Of a stretch of 64,000 nt of DNA, positions 23,274 through 36,769 are shown in pieces. Made by a program: the position numbers and the translations under genes. The notes beneath the pieces are model-generated. The model was given only the letters and a program-made list of their open reading frames with translations. It was not told the origin of the DNA and ran no database searches. This stretch comes from Roridomyces roridus (lineage: Eukaryota; Basidiomycota; Agaricomycetes; Agaricales; Mycenaceae), in contig JARKIF010000003.1 in NCBI GenBank assembly GCA_029378245.1, positions 3,410,001 to 3,474,000 of the forward strand, given 5' to 3'. Position 1 is the stretch's first letter; every line of letters starts with the position of its first letter.

Positions 23274-24323
23274 ATGGGCAACCTCAGCTCGATCCTTCCA
23301 CCCAACCCGACCCCGACCCCGACTCCGACCCCGATCCCGACTCCGACCCCGATCCCAACTCCAGCCGTGCCAGCACCGCCAACGTCCGCCCCACTCCCCT
23401 TTTCGACCACACCGCTTCCCCAGCTTCCTGTTAGTCGGCCTAGCACCGGGTCATCTGCGATAAGCAGCCGCCCGCCCACAACGACCTCAAGTTCCGCGCC
23501 GCTCATCCAATCCACGAGCCAACCGACAACCCCGTCGTCTACATTGCAAAAATTCACCAGCGCCAGCAACGCACCGACAACATCGGCGTTTATCCCACCT
23601 GTGGAGCCATTTTCTCCACCGAGCTCGTCGGTGCATCCGATTTCATCCTCGGTCGCGCCCGCACTGCTGCCACCAGCAACATCCTCCCTCGTCCTGACCT
23701 CCTTCGCACCCTCCTCGTCTTCGTCGCCAACTACGTCAACCGTGCCCTCGCCGCCATCGGAAGCACCCACGACTGGCGGAACGAGTGCACACGCTGGCGT
23801 CAGCCCTGCCGTCCTCGCAGGCGCCATCGTCACCGTGTCCGTCTTCCTCGTGCTCCTGATCATTGTAATATTTCTTCGGCGCCGGCGTCGCAGGATTCAT
23901 GCGTACGAAGAGGGGAGTACGTCGAGACGAGGGCACGACAACACCGAGAGTCAGAGTCAGCGTCAGATTACCATGGCCAGAGATTCTACATCGGCACGAC
24001 GCTCGACCTGGACTAGTTCCGGGATCTCATTGCTCCCATCTTCGTCTATATCATTCGCCTCTGCCTCTGCCGCGGGCACCCCCCCGGACCCTACTTCACA
24101 AACATCCCACACGAACTCTACTACCACAGAGCAGAGTTCCACAGCCGCAGCCGTGCCGGTGGAGGGACTCGCCGCACCGGCCGCGCGACTCACGCCGTTG
24201 CGAGCGCCGACGTTCCGGAACGTCGATAGCGGCTTGCGCTTTGGATTTGGGCAGATGCCGACTCGGTGGGCAGAGCCCCCGCCAGAGTACGCACCGAGGG
24301 CATTGCCTGTTCCTTCGGTGTGA
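23274..24323 (+). CDS. Mucin-like single-pass membrane protein
   Basis: A single-exon frame of 349 residues. Residues 1-175 are Pro/Thr/Ser-rich, beginning with a PT repeat (PTPTPTPIPTP) that should be heavily O-glycosylated or disordered. A hydrophobic segment at about 178-204 (VLAGAIVTVSVFLVLLIIVIF) is followed by six arginines (RRRRRR), which fixes the tail in the cytoplasm. The tail is Ser/Gln-rich. The layout matches fungal surface proteins of the Wsc/mid2-like or mucin-like kind, but no cysteine-rich Wsc domain is present. No signal peptide follows the first Met, so a missing 5' exon is possible; the plus-strand frame at 22968-23270 is out of frame and unsupported. Confidence 0.65.
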   Translation: MGNLSSILPPNPTPTPTPTPIPTPTPIPTPAVPAPPTSAPLPFSTTPLPQLPVSRPSTGSSAISSRPPTTTSSSAPLIQSTSQPTTPSSTLQKFTSASNAPTTSAFIPPVEPFSPPSSSVHPISSSVAPALLPPATSSLVLTSFAPSSSSSPTTSTVPSPPSEAPTTGGTSAHAGVSPAVLAGAIVTVSVFLVLLIIVIFLRRRRRRIHAYEEGSTSRRGHDNTESQSQRQITMARDSTSARRSTWTSSGISLLPSSSISFASASAAGTPPDPTSQTSHTNSTTTEQSSTAAAVPVEGLAAPAARLTPLRAPTFRNVDSGLRFGFGQMPTRWAEPPPEYAPRALPVPSV

Positions 24324-24544
24324 GGTTGTCCTCGTCGATGGTGAGGAGGTTTCTCATGTCTCACGGCGATTTGATCCTGCATAAACTTCGCTTGTAAGTA
24401 TTATTCCTGTATATATGACGCATGCCGTGTAGGCATTTATACATACCTTTCGATATGCATACAAGTTTTCCAAGTAAGTAAGTGTTGTATGCATATTGTT
24501 CATCATCGGCGTCGTTGGTCGGCTGTCTTGCTTCGGAATCGAAG

Positions 24545-24975
24545 GAAACAAAGACGAAAAAAGGACTCGTTATTTCGAATATTCGCCACGCACCTATCCG
24601 GGGTCGAACGGGCGAGGCGGGCACGAATCGTTGCGGATGCCTGCAGGCTGCAGCCTGTCCAGTGTGCACGGTTTACATCTATTCCGTCGGTATTAGTACA
24701 TATTAGCGCTGAATTGTGTTTCCTATGTCAAAAAAAAAAGACGCCCACAGCGATTCGAGGTGTGTTGAACGCCGGAAATTTCCTCCGAGCGGACGCACAG
24801 AGCTGCAATTCGATGAGCTGAACTCTTGAGGAAGTTTTAAACAAACACCCTACACACTGTGTATCAGCTTGAGGCGGGTGTAACGGAGTTGATGGATGGA
24901 CCAGCCCGAGTGGGCTTAAAAAATTTCAAAGACGAGCGAGCAATACTATCGCCTTGATCCCGATTCGAACGAGAC
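24545..24975 (-). repeat. Two tRNA-like (B-box) units
   Basis: B-box cores on the minus strand at 24601-24612 (GTTCGACCC) and 24956-24973 (GTTCGAATCGGGATC). The first has an oligo-T run at about 24557-24562. The second is followed within 15 bp by the inverted-repeat element at 24984. Confidence 0.4.
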
Positions 24976-24983
24976 GTCACGCC

Positions 24984-25216
24984 CAGTGAAAAGTCCGTCT
25001 GGCCGTATCTGGCAAGATTGGGGAAATTCAACTGCACTGTTGAATTTGTATTGCTGTATCTGGCCATATCTGGCCAGCCTCAAAATTTTCTCACAATCTA
25101 AGCTTCAAATGAGTGAAAAAGCCGTAATGTTTCGACACCCAGATATGGGACATAATGGTACGTCTGGCGATATCTGGCCCAGATCGGGGCGATACGGCCG
25201 GACGGACTTTCCACTG
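24984..25216. mobile_element. 233-bp MITE with CAGTG ends
   Basis: Inverted ends CAGTGAAAAGTCCGTC (left) and CAGTGGAAAGTCCGTC (right, reverse complement) continue for about 26 nt with few mismatches. The interior repeats the words TATCTGGCC and GATATGG. CAGTG ends suggest hAT affinity, but no clean 8-bp duplication is visible. Confidence 0.6.
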
Positions 25217-25301
25217 GTCGGCATTCATGTGGACAGTCCGCAATCCAGGTTTCTTGATTTATTTATTCCAACGACCGTCCATCTAATGTGCGCCCGTCAA
25301 T

Positions 25302-25321
25302 GGATAGGATAGGATAGGATA
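25302..25321. repeat. Short GGATA tandem repeat
   Basis: Four tandem copies of GGATA. A plain microsatellite. Confidence 0.8.
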
Positions 25322-25687
25322 CGCAAAATCATATTATCATGTGACTCGTGGATCCGTATGTCCGCCGGGACTTTGTCGATCACAATCTCCATTGCTTTAT
25401 TCTCTTTTTGTTGCCCTCGAATGCGTCCGCCACCCGATCACACAAGAACAAGAGAATCATAGAAACCGATCTTGCAGAATGTTCGCCGGATCACGACAAC
25501 TCGGCCGGGTACGGAGATCAACGGATTCCGCTTTGTCTGGGTGAAAAAATGATAGATTGGATATATCCCCGAGGTGCTATCGCCAGTGAGTACGGTGCAG
25601 TGTGTTTGCGGCAATTGCAAGACAAGAGCGACGGATAAAACATGGGTACGATCGGGTGGTCGAGAACCAACACTCTTCCTCCACGCC

Positions 25688-27866
<2,179 letters not shown>

Positions 27867-27898
27867 GTTTTTTTTTTTCAGGAGGAGGGTTTAGAGTA

Positions 27899-29119
27899 TT
27901 ACAGCTAAATGCGGAACATAAGGCGCGGCTCGATTTTTGTCAAATTTCTTGATATTTTGATCACTTATAGTAATTGCGCTGTTCTGACTGTAATTCTCAT
28001 CGGATTGCCTTCGGACATGGACCAAACGACTCGGGCGATCCGTTTACAGTGCTTGACGTATTCCAGTCAATTGATTTCATGTACATGTCAGCCATAAAGA
28101 AGCAGATAATCAATTTCGACTATTGACACACCAGTATGGGAAGGGAATCTCCTGGGGTCTCGATATTTGACTGGGGTACTCTTGTAGGTGTAACACAGTG
28201 CGCCAAGGTGTTTCTCTGCGCCCAGATAACTAAGGAGAAAGCTGGTGTGTCGAAATCTGCTCCCATTACTGTTCCACTTCATCTCCACTCACGGCAGGCG
28301 ACTTTGTTCAAACTGTGCATGCAGTGCCATGCAGATGCATCCCATCTGACAATCCCGTCGCATCCGGGGGTAATCTGCACCCTGGGTATCGAGCAGAACG
28401 GTGCCCGACGGCGTCAGTCACAATTTACGTAACATGTCTGTCAAAGTTGGATCTTTCAGACTGATTATGGCGTCCTGAGTCCAATTCTTGTCCGATTGTG
28501 TTCGGATATGAACCAATAGATTCCCATGGTGGTTTTACAGCCCCTACGGCACACAGATTATCTGTTCTTATCATTTGCTAGGTCATGTCACGAGGGGACA
28601 TGAATTTCAACCATTTACACTGTAAGTACCTACTGGGGGATTCCTAGGTCTCACGACTCTGTCAATTTACTCTCCTTAGCATACCAGAGTGCGTGGTGAC
28701 CTTCATTTGTCAAGGTATCAATCCAGAGGCACATGGTATGTGGAGAAACAGGGCATCATTACCCAGGTGTATTTCATCCCACAGACGGTAGGTATTGTCA
28801 AAGTGAGCCTTTGGCGCACTGTAATAATACTCCCTCTAGCTGTTCCGCATAATCCGATGGTATCATCTACTGGGAATAGCATCCAGAGTGCGCAACAGTG
28901 AAAAAACACTGTCTCATGTGATTAGATCCAATGACAGTATTATGTAATTTATTTCCATGTCCTAAGCACTGTAAAACAACCGTGGGAATCGATTGGTCTA
29001 TGTTTGAAGGCCATCGGACGAGAATTGAGCTCAGAACAGCGTAAATACTGCAAGTGATCGAAATCTCAAGAAATTTGACAAAAATCGAGCCGCGCCTTAT
29101 GTTCCGCATTTAGCTGTAA
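27899..29119. mobile_element. 1,221-bp inverted-repeat element with TA duplication
   Basis: Inverted ends start TTACAGCTAAATGCGGAA and match almost perfectly for about 55 nt, with weaker similarity beyond. TA flanks both ends (27897-27898; 29120-29121). Both arms encode the same short peptide (MRNIRRGSIFVKFL) purely because of the repeat. The interior has no transposase. It lies 32 bp after the stop of the GMC gene. Pogo/mariner-type affinity is suggested by TA only. Confidence 0.75.
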
Positions 29120-29291
29120 TAATCATTTCATATATGATATGTATACGCGCCCCAAATTGAAGACGCAGACTTTTTTCCCCTTCTCTCTGTTCTCGTTGAG
29201 TCGTCAAGCACATGTGGGCCTACTCGTCACGAGCTAGTGTCTGAGCCGCAAATATGAGAGTCCAAACTTGTCTAGATCTCTCCTAATACAA

Positions 29292-30592
29292 CTAGATGGC
29301 CCCAGTCAGTCGCGCGGCAGCTTCCATCTCCCCAGCGATATCCCAAATTCGCTTCCGACTCCGCATACTGCGACTCGTGGCACACGCCTTGGCGTAAGCT
29401 GTCCACGGAATGGAGTTGACTTCCTCCTTGCCGCCCTCTGCCCACTGCTTCGTCCACCATTCATGCTCCTCGTTCGAACGATAGGCAGATGAGGGCGTTT
29501 TGGGGAGGAGATATCGACGCTCGCGCTTCAATAATCGCCCCACCAAGACATCTAGGTGTGGGACGATGAGTGCGCGGAGGTGTTTGTTGATATGGGCAAG
29601 ATAGAGGAGAGAGCAAAGCGGGAGGTAGGTGCATAGTTCCAGGATGATGTCGAGTGGGAGATCAGGTAGAGCCAAGGAGCCGTTGGATCTATTGGAGGGG
29701 GTGTTTACTGCAAATTCTTGGAACGGCGGGAGGGCGAGAGCTTCAGCTACGGGGAATCTAAGCCGAGTATGTGTCAAGTCAGAGGGCAGGGCTGGAGAAC
29801 GCACCTGTCGGGTCGCACGAACACCCACATATTCCCCGGACCCATCCATGCATCGTGGATAATTTCCTCCGACGTTCGATCGCTCCTAGTCAGAAATTCA
29901 AGCCACCAGTCCTTCGGCGCCTCATCGTCGTCATACTCAAATACGACATCCACAACCTTTAACCGCTGCACCCACTGATCCTGTGTAGCTGCCACACAGC
30001 CATGAAATTCCCTGGGGTTACCATATCTGACGACGCGGGAGATTTCACTTGGCGAGAACTCCGGAAATCGACATCGGAAGATGACAAGGCTGCAGTGCGT
30101 GACGACGCCGAATTGATCTTCCAGAAAGATTCTGCACCCCTGGTCGCCGTCGTATTCGCGCAGCTGTTCGTCTCGGTGCTGATACTCCTGATAGAAGCAC
30201 GGCTCGAAATCGTGAAGCATCCAGTAGCCGTCGGAGAGTTTAATCGCACCCGGTTCTGCGGATGCGATTGGTGGAAGACGCAAGGAAGCGGGATAACACT
30301 GACTGTTGGAATATTGGGAGCCTTCCTCGGAAGAGGCGCAGAGGATGACTCTGTCCTGCGACGCGGCGACATCTTGATCGCTATACAGAAGCCCGTCCAG
30401 GATTTCTTTCGGTATTTTTCCGCCTACTTCGGATTCCAATGCCTCGGTATACAGATGCCCCGGGGTCCCTTCCGGTATCTTTGCGCGTACTTCGGATCGC
30501 AACTCTTCCACAAACTGCACAAGGAAACAATGAAAGAGTTTGTAAACGGGGGCACAATGCATCGCTGTGTGAAGCTCACCGCTGTGGGACAA
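29292..30592 (-). CDS. F-box-like protein with long N-terminal extension
   Basis: A minus-strand model joins 30592-29805 and 29757-29292 across a 47-nt intron (GTGCGT...TTAG), giving 417 residues in frame. Exon 2 carries an F-box-like helix set: LPDLPLDIILELCTYLPLC, then SLLYLAHINKHLRALIV. It ends with a WTKQWAEGG / SIPWTAYAKACATSRSMRSRKRIW block. The N-terminal 260 residues (KIPKEILDGLLYS; DWWLEFLTRSDRTSEEII) are not recognised. The alternative is two genes: a 185-residue F-box protein starting at 29849, and an upstream frame ending inside the intron. The plus-strand overlap (30002-30712) is taken as a shadow. Confidence 0.55.
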
Positions 30593-32130
30593 TCAAAATG
30601 CATAGCGCCGGAGATCTGGGTAGGATTTAGCGACGAGTCAGATAAACGCGGGTATTACATTGCAATAAACGTCCCAGATACCCATCCTGGAGATCTGCTG
30701 GAGGTCGTTTGAGAACAACAGAATTGCCAAGACTGTTGGGCGGATAGCGTTTTGTGTCGCATCCGAGTCAGTGGCTTAGAATCCCCAGATCACCGCCGGA
30801 GAGACCGAGACACCGACGGCGTGTAGTGCCAATGCCCGATATCAACGATGGGCGCTCCGTAAGCCTGGGCTCGTCGGTCATTGGTGACTGAAACCGTTGA
30901 CGGTAGTGTGCATGGCAGAAATATTTTTCAATTTGCTGCCGGGCAGAATGGCAGAATGGCAGGCAGAATTCCGGCAGAATTCCGGCAGAATTCGGCAGAG
31001 CCTGGCAGAATATAAATTGGTTTTTGGGTGTCATAGAGGGAAATTATCAGTGCTGAGACTTGTCAATCGCTATCGAGACCCCACGATGACTGTTTCCAGT
31101 CCTCCAACCTCGCCGAAGCGACAACAGCCAGTTAGGGAGCATCTCCGGCAGGTTTAGTGATACCAACAGACCGGTAATCATTCGGCGTTCGGATCAAATT
31201 GCCATTTTAGGACATTCGGCACCGCGGCACACCCCAATCAGCACCTGTCATTGATTAGTGTCATCCAATTCTGCCAATATCTGCCGACCACCCTCGAGGG
31301 CTGCCATTCTGCCGGCCGGCAGGCAGGGCAGAATGGCAGGTTTCTGCCAACAACACTAGGTTCAACTTGACGGAGGGAAGAAGGCGCGCTGATGCCCATG
31401 CGTTGCATGTATTTGGTCTGATGGGCGCGTGACATGACTCTTGCATGACTCACACCGCTCTGGCCTGCTCCGGCGCGCCTTTTTCGTTTTTCTTCAACAC
31501 CAGGCCAGGCCTCCGCGACCGCGAAATGGAAGCTCCGCGTGCTGGCAGCGTGCGAAAAGTACTGGACCCTGACACGCTCGGCGTCGCTTGGATGCCTTCG
31601 ACTTTTCCGCTGATCTGTCAAGTTTCGGTCTCCTAGTGCGTTGGCTCTCCGAACTCTATGATATGATCTCAAGACCAGCCGTGAACAGGAGACCCATCCC
31701 ACCACTGCTGAGTTTGGGGCAGGTTCCTGTCCTTTGGTTTTTCACCACAGCTTCGAGTTCCAACGGTGGCTTGACAGGCATAGGGTTTCCATGACCGATA
31801 GTCGGAGGCGGGCTGGGCAAGAGGGCGACAAGTGTTGTGTTTGCATCAGATTCGCCCGGAATATCGGTTCTCCCGGTGGAAGTGTTGAAAGAATGCGGGG
31901 GACTCCGTGGCTTTGGGACAACGTCTTCGGAAGCAACCATGCAAAAGGGGCGTGCTGGCTGTTCTGCGGGGCTCATAAGCTGCAGCCCGATGGACGATTA
32001 TGATTGTTTGGGATTTGCAACTACTACGGCTAAATTGGTTGTAGAGACATGCCGACTATTAGCCGTGGAACACCGCTCCGTCGATCTCGATAGGAAAGAT
32101 TACCAAGACTCCACGTGCAAGATCGTCGCA
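30593..32130. other. Gene-free stretch with a GGCAGAAT element
   Basis: No protein-like reading frame was accepted. The stretch holds the element at 30904-31358 and the proximal promoter of the nitroreductase gene. Confidence 0.4.
30904..31358. mobile_element. hAT-like MITE built of GGCAGAAT words
   Basis: Left end TAGTGTGCATGGCAGAAA and right end in reverse complement TAGTGTTGTTGGCAGAAA are imperfect inverted repeats. Both arms contain many GGCAGAAT / ATTCTGCC words. A near-duplication of 8 bp (GTTGACGG before the left end, CTTGACGG) begins 8 bp beyond the right end, so the exact boundary is unsure. Confidence 0.55.
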
Positions 32131-32136
32131 ACGGGC

Positions 32137-32143
32137 TATAAAA
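32137..32143 (+). promoter_or_regulatory. TATA box of the nitroreductase gene
   Basis: TATAAAA lies 32 nt before the ATG. CACGTG (an E-box type palindrome) lies just upstream at 32112-32117. Confidence 0.5.
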
Positions 32144-32174
32144 TTCGGCCACGGATGCTTCCTTCCCCTCAATC

Positions 32175-33060
32175 ATGTCTAAATCCGTTGCCTTCCTCGC
32201 CGCCATCGCCACCCGCCGCTCAAACTACGCCATCACAAACAAATGCTCCGTTCCTGAAGAGACGCTTGAAACTATCGTCAAAGATGCGGTGAAGCATACT
32301 CCCACTTCGTTCAACCACCAGTGAGTATTTCTACCCCATGTTCCGGGTGTCGCAGGCCAATTCAAACCCCGTTCAGAGCGAGTCGGGCAGTCTTGGTCAC
32401 CGGCGCTGCGAACACCAAACTGTGGAGTCTAGTCAGTGGGTCCGTGCTCCAAGGACTCGAGGGTGTGTCTCAAATAATTCTCTCTGTTGCTTCAGACGAT
32501 GAGAACATTTCTCAGGGGATTCCAAAGCCCGCAACGAAGCCCGGCTAGCCGGATTGTCAGGCGGCTACGGGTCTGTGATTTTCTTCGAAGACCAGGCGGT
32601 ACTCGATGCGGTGCGTGGAATCTCAGAGATGATTCCTACGCGGTGCTTACCAGGCTGAATTTTTCAGATGTCGCAAAAGATTCCTGAGTAAGCGTATTTT
32701 CGCGTTCCACCACACTTCAACTAATGATCTGAAGCTACGCTAAACTCTTCCCTATCTGGAGGTACTCCATCCCGACAGTTCTCCCCACATCTGAATAATC
32801 CTGAATCCCCCTCCAGCACAAACTCGACCGGCATGCTCCAATCCAACATCTGGACCGCCTTTACCCTCGAAGGCCTCGGTGCGAGTCTGCAGCACTACAA
32901 TCAAGTCTCCTCCGAAGTCGATGTGGGTATCCGCGAGGCGTTCGGCTTGCCTGCGAGCTGGGTTTCAACCGCGATCATGCCGTTCGGTGATCCAGCTGCG
33001 CAGCCGGGTGATAAGGCTTTCGGGCCGATCGAGGAACGGGTCAGGGTTTTTCGTGAGTAA
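32175..33060 (+). CDS. Nitroreductase-family flavoprotein
   Basis: Six exons (32175-32320, 32377-32462, 32516-32610, 32668-32687, 32735-32761, 32817-33060) give 205 residues in frame, the usual size for the fungal Frm2/Hbn1-like group. These are FMN enzymes that reduce nitro compounds or quinones with NAD(P)H. Visible blocks are IATRRSNYAITN (phosphate-binding Arg/Ser region), TPTSFNHQASRAVLV, GGYGSVIFFEDQ, STGMLQSNIWTAFTLEGLG and the C-terminal MPFGDPAAQPGDK. Two exons are only 20 and 27 nt long and encode parts of MSQKIPDYAKLFPIWS; phase is kept throughout. Preceded by a good TATA box. Confidence 0.88.
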
Positions 33061-33291
33061 ACGCGGAGAAGCTCGAGTGAGGGGAATGGAGGGTGTAATT
33101 AATTAAAGTATAATGTAAGATGGCCATCTAATGAGTGCTTCAACCCACGACAGAGTTACGGGCAACTCAGACTCTTCTATTTTGTTTGTACAACTATATC
33201 GTGGTTACGGTACTGTCTACGCGAATGGCGAAAAGATATCTACGATCGTACTGTGCACATCGCCATTCCGAATTGCCTATGGATCCCCCAG

Positions 33292-35867
33292 TCAGCGGCC
33301 ATCATTCAAAAAAGCAAAGAAACAAAAACTCGCCTCATACAACCTCGAGATATTCTGCCCCACCGTCACATCATCCACACCCAACCCATTCTTGAAGCCC
33401 GTATAGTTCTCAATCCCATGAATCGGAATGTTCAGCGTCAGCCGCACAAACTCGTATAACGGTTTCGTCTTGCCGAGGTACGGACTCGCGGGTGCCGGCC
33501 CCCGCTCACCCTTGAGGAACGCTCCGCGCAGCTCATGCAAAAGCTTCGCCCCGCGGTCAGCCACGCGTTGCTGGAACGCCGGGATAGAAGCGAGCTCCTT
33601 CCCAGCGTAACCCGTATATTCAGCGCGGGTGAGGTATCTGAGGATCAACTTGGCAGGCGCAGCGGCGACTTCGGACATTTGATCTTCAGCGTCCATGGTA
33701 CTCGTGCGTTCAAGTGCAACCCGCATCGAGGTGAAGATTTCGGCGAGAAGAATGCTATCGGCCGCGGCGATGGGGAAGGTTTGCGAGAGCTCTTCGTGGA
33801 CAATTTCACGGACGCCGCGGAAGAATTCGGCTTGGAGCGCGCGGATGTCGAAGGCTGATTTCCACCAGATTGTTAGCATGCCAGCCAAGTCTACGTTCGA
33901 CTAGACTCACCTTGGCAAAGAACGTGGACATAAGACGAAATAAGCATCGTCAGAATGTCCAGGGAGTTGAGAGTGGCGCGCGCAGAGATCAGTGCCAATG
34001 AACTGATGGATTATCAGTTCCAGGTACAATCGCACGGAAAAATTCCAACGCACTTGACAGCCTGGTTATGCATCTCGGCAGATTGGATGTGGGTCGAGAC
34101 GGGGTTGGCAAGGTAGCCGAGCTCCGAGACGTACGCCGCCGCCGCGATATCGACTCCTTTACCGAAATAGTTGAGCGATGGGTCGGTGAACGCAACGGAG
34201 GGAGGTAAGCCGCGGTTTTGAGTCGGGTTGAGCAGCTCAGTGGTCTGTGCGAAGAGAAGTTTGCCGATGTGGTGCAAAGCAAGACGCGTTTTCTCCATGG
34301 CGTTGGAGACGGCCATGGCCTGGAAGTTCCCGCCATGGTGAATTTCTTTGGTCTCGCCGTCGACGAGCGGGTTGTCCGTCGCTGTAAATCATCGTTAGAA
34401 CAAAAGCGTTCACGAAATGAAGGGCACTCACTCGAGTTACACTCCTGCGTGACCGCCGACATGGCCGCCATAATGTCTTCAATCTGGGGCCCTAAGAATT
34501 GTGGCGACGTTCGGATGGGGTACCGGTCCTGCCTCAATGAATGCTTGTCCGCGTAGATTGATACCTCCTCCTCATGCGTCTCTGCCAACTTGCTGCCCTC
34601 CAACAGATTCCAGATGTTTCGAGCGCATTCGACTTGACCGGGGTGTGGGCGGGCGACGTCGTGGATGAAGGGGTCGAAGGAGCCTCGGCTTCCCAGGAGA
34701 GCCTCGGTACCCATGGCTGTGCAAAGTTGGGCGAGCATCGTGAGGTGAACGGCATCGTTGAGAGCCAAGGAAGCGACGGAGGCGGAGAAGGCCGTGCCGT
34801 TCAGAATTCCTACGCGGATGGTCAGTAGGGGAAAAAATTACAACATGTCACGCAAAAGTTACCGAGATGTTCCTTGGAGGCCAAAGAGATGGGTTCGATG
34901 CCGTGGTCCGAGAGTGCTTGGCGAGACGACACCATCTTCCGTGTGCCGTACGCTTCAGGGCCATCGTAAGCCCGGATCGACGGATTGCCAACTGGATTTT
35001 CGTGAGGTGAGATAAAGGTGAAGGGCCGAGAGACGCACTCAGCAACCCGGCGACGTATGATAGCGGCGAGAGATCTATGGGTTTGTCCAGATTAGCGGAT
35101 CGAATATGCGCCTGGATTCAACCAACTCACCGCCCGAGGCAGATATCGAACCACGAAGTGGCACACAAGGTACGACATTCGCAGAATAAATCTCATGCAA
35201 CTTCTCGATAAGCTCGTACCGCACACCCGAGTGTCCACGAATGAGCGAATTCATACGAATGAGCATCGCGCCGCGGACCCAAGACTCGGGCATCGTCAGG
35301 GCAGCGCCGATGTCGAGTAGAGGGAGTCTGCTCGGAGCAGTTTGCGAGGAGGGGAGGACACCGGAGGATTGATGCTGCAGGAGGGCGTTGCCCAGATGGA
35401 TAGGCTTATCCGTACGTGTGTCCGCTAGAGGAATCGATTCATACTGGGAGTAGGACGGAACAGTGAGACGCACCACTACCACCGAACCCGGTGGAGAGCC
35501 CGTACACACTGACACCGTGCTCGACCTTGTCGTCGATCACAGCTCGACTCTTCGCGACTTGGGTCTTTCCGGCGTCAAATCTCTTCCCTCGAACAGACAC
35601 GGAGGCGCGATACATACCTTGACACGCTCAGTCACGGAGAGCTCCACCTTGACGGAAGTGTTGCGAGCGGAAGCTGCGACTGCGGCGATACTTAGGGTCT
35701 GGCCGTCGACGATGACGGATTTGCCGTCCCTGCCCCGGTAATTCAGCTCGATCGCAAAGAGTAAACGGGCAAGAGACACACTTGTATTCATTCGCTTCAT
35801 CCTGCGAAATGAGGAACTTGGCAAGAAGGGTCTGCGGCGCAGCGGAGGACGACTTTCCGTGAGGCAT
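33292..35867 (-). CDS. PAL: Phenylalanine ammonia-lyase
   Basis: Ten minus-strand exons give 697 residues in frame: 35867-35782, 35729-35618, 35549-35474, 35424-35131, 35074-35039, 34991-34863, 34809-34432, 34381-34054, 34002-33911 and 33854-33292. The enzyme deaminates L-phenylalanine to trans-cinnamate. The MIO electrophile comes from Ala187-Ser188-Gly189 in [16 protein letters not shown], with the intron falling right after Gly. The catalytic Tyr loop is [12 protein letters not shown] (Tyr82). Other blocks are [31 protein letters not shown] and [15 protein letters not shown]. The C-terminus ([20 protein letters not shown]) is odd compared with usual PALs and may hide a further intron. Substrate preference between Phe and Tyr cannot be read safely. 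Confidence 0.92.
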
Positions 35868-36769
35868 GGTCGTAGGGGAGGTGGTGGTGGGAGATCGAAG
35901 GCGGCGTCTTTAAAAGTAAAGAAGACGAGCAGTTAGGAATCAGTGTCGCACGAAGAACCAGTTTCTATCACTCTTGATCGTCTTACCGGTGGTCCGTCGT
36001 TGTTGGGATTTCACTTTGAGCGCACGATTCTTAACAGAGATAATACCGAATCCACGGTCGTCGCAAGAGATCCTTGATAACACTCCCGCTCGGTTGTAGC
36101 CGATGTTGATCGGGAGCCCAAGGACCCACACGTCCACCGTGATACGTACTTGAGCGCGAAGAGGATCGCCCGACTATCACTGTACGATGTGGCCCACTGC
36201 GGCTTCGAGTGTATATGAAACGAAACCAGCTCCGAGTTCTTCTCCCGTATAGTCCAGGCCCAATGGGCAACTGTCGCCGGTCGGGACAGATCCAGAGCGG
36301 AATGTGGGTCCCCGGTCCCAGACTCAGTGTGGCATGATTGGGTATCAAAAGAGCGGGGGAACGGAGCTGGTCTGGGGGCAAGAGCAATGCAGGGACGTCT
36401 AGAGAGCAGAAGTGGAGTGTGCCAGCGGGCGCAGCTGGTTTGAAGCAAACATCGAGGACCGTGACGTGGTCGTGGTGCCGCGGAGACGAAAAAGCTTGGC
36501 GATCAAGTGATCACGTGCGCTCTTCACGGTCACGCGGTGACGTTGCTTTCGGTGACAGGAGCGGCTGCGCAAGAGCGAGAGACGCGCAGGAAGGCTGGAC
36601 GACCAGAGACAACGAGGATCAGCCTCGGCATTCGGGACCGGGAGGGCAAGGATAATAATTTAAGAATTCATGAACAAGTGAACGCATCATAGTCGCTCAT
36701 GCGGTCTATCTAAGTACTTTTAGAAACGCGGAACTCCACTTCCAAAACGGCGGAATCAAATGCATATGC
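35868..36769. other. Intergenic region between PAL and a GATA factor gene
   Basis: PAL upstream region on the left, 3' flank of the GATA gene on the right. Minus-strand frames here have no motifs. I see no further gene. Confidence 0.4.

Noticed and set aside
23310..23350. CCGAC tandem repeat as a regulatory element
   Set aside because: It is the coding sequence of the PT repeat in the mucin-like protein.
30002..30712. Plus-strand frame of 236 codons
   Set aside because: Antisense to the F-box-type gene, whose minus-strand frame has better protein character and an in-phase intron.
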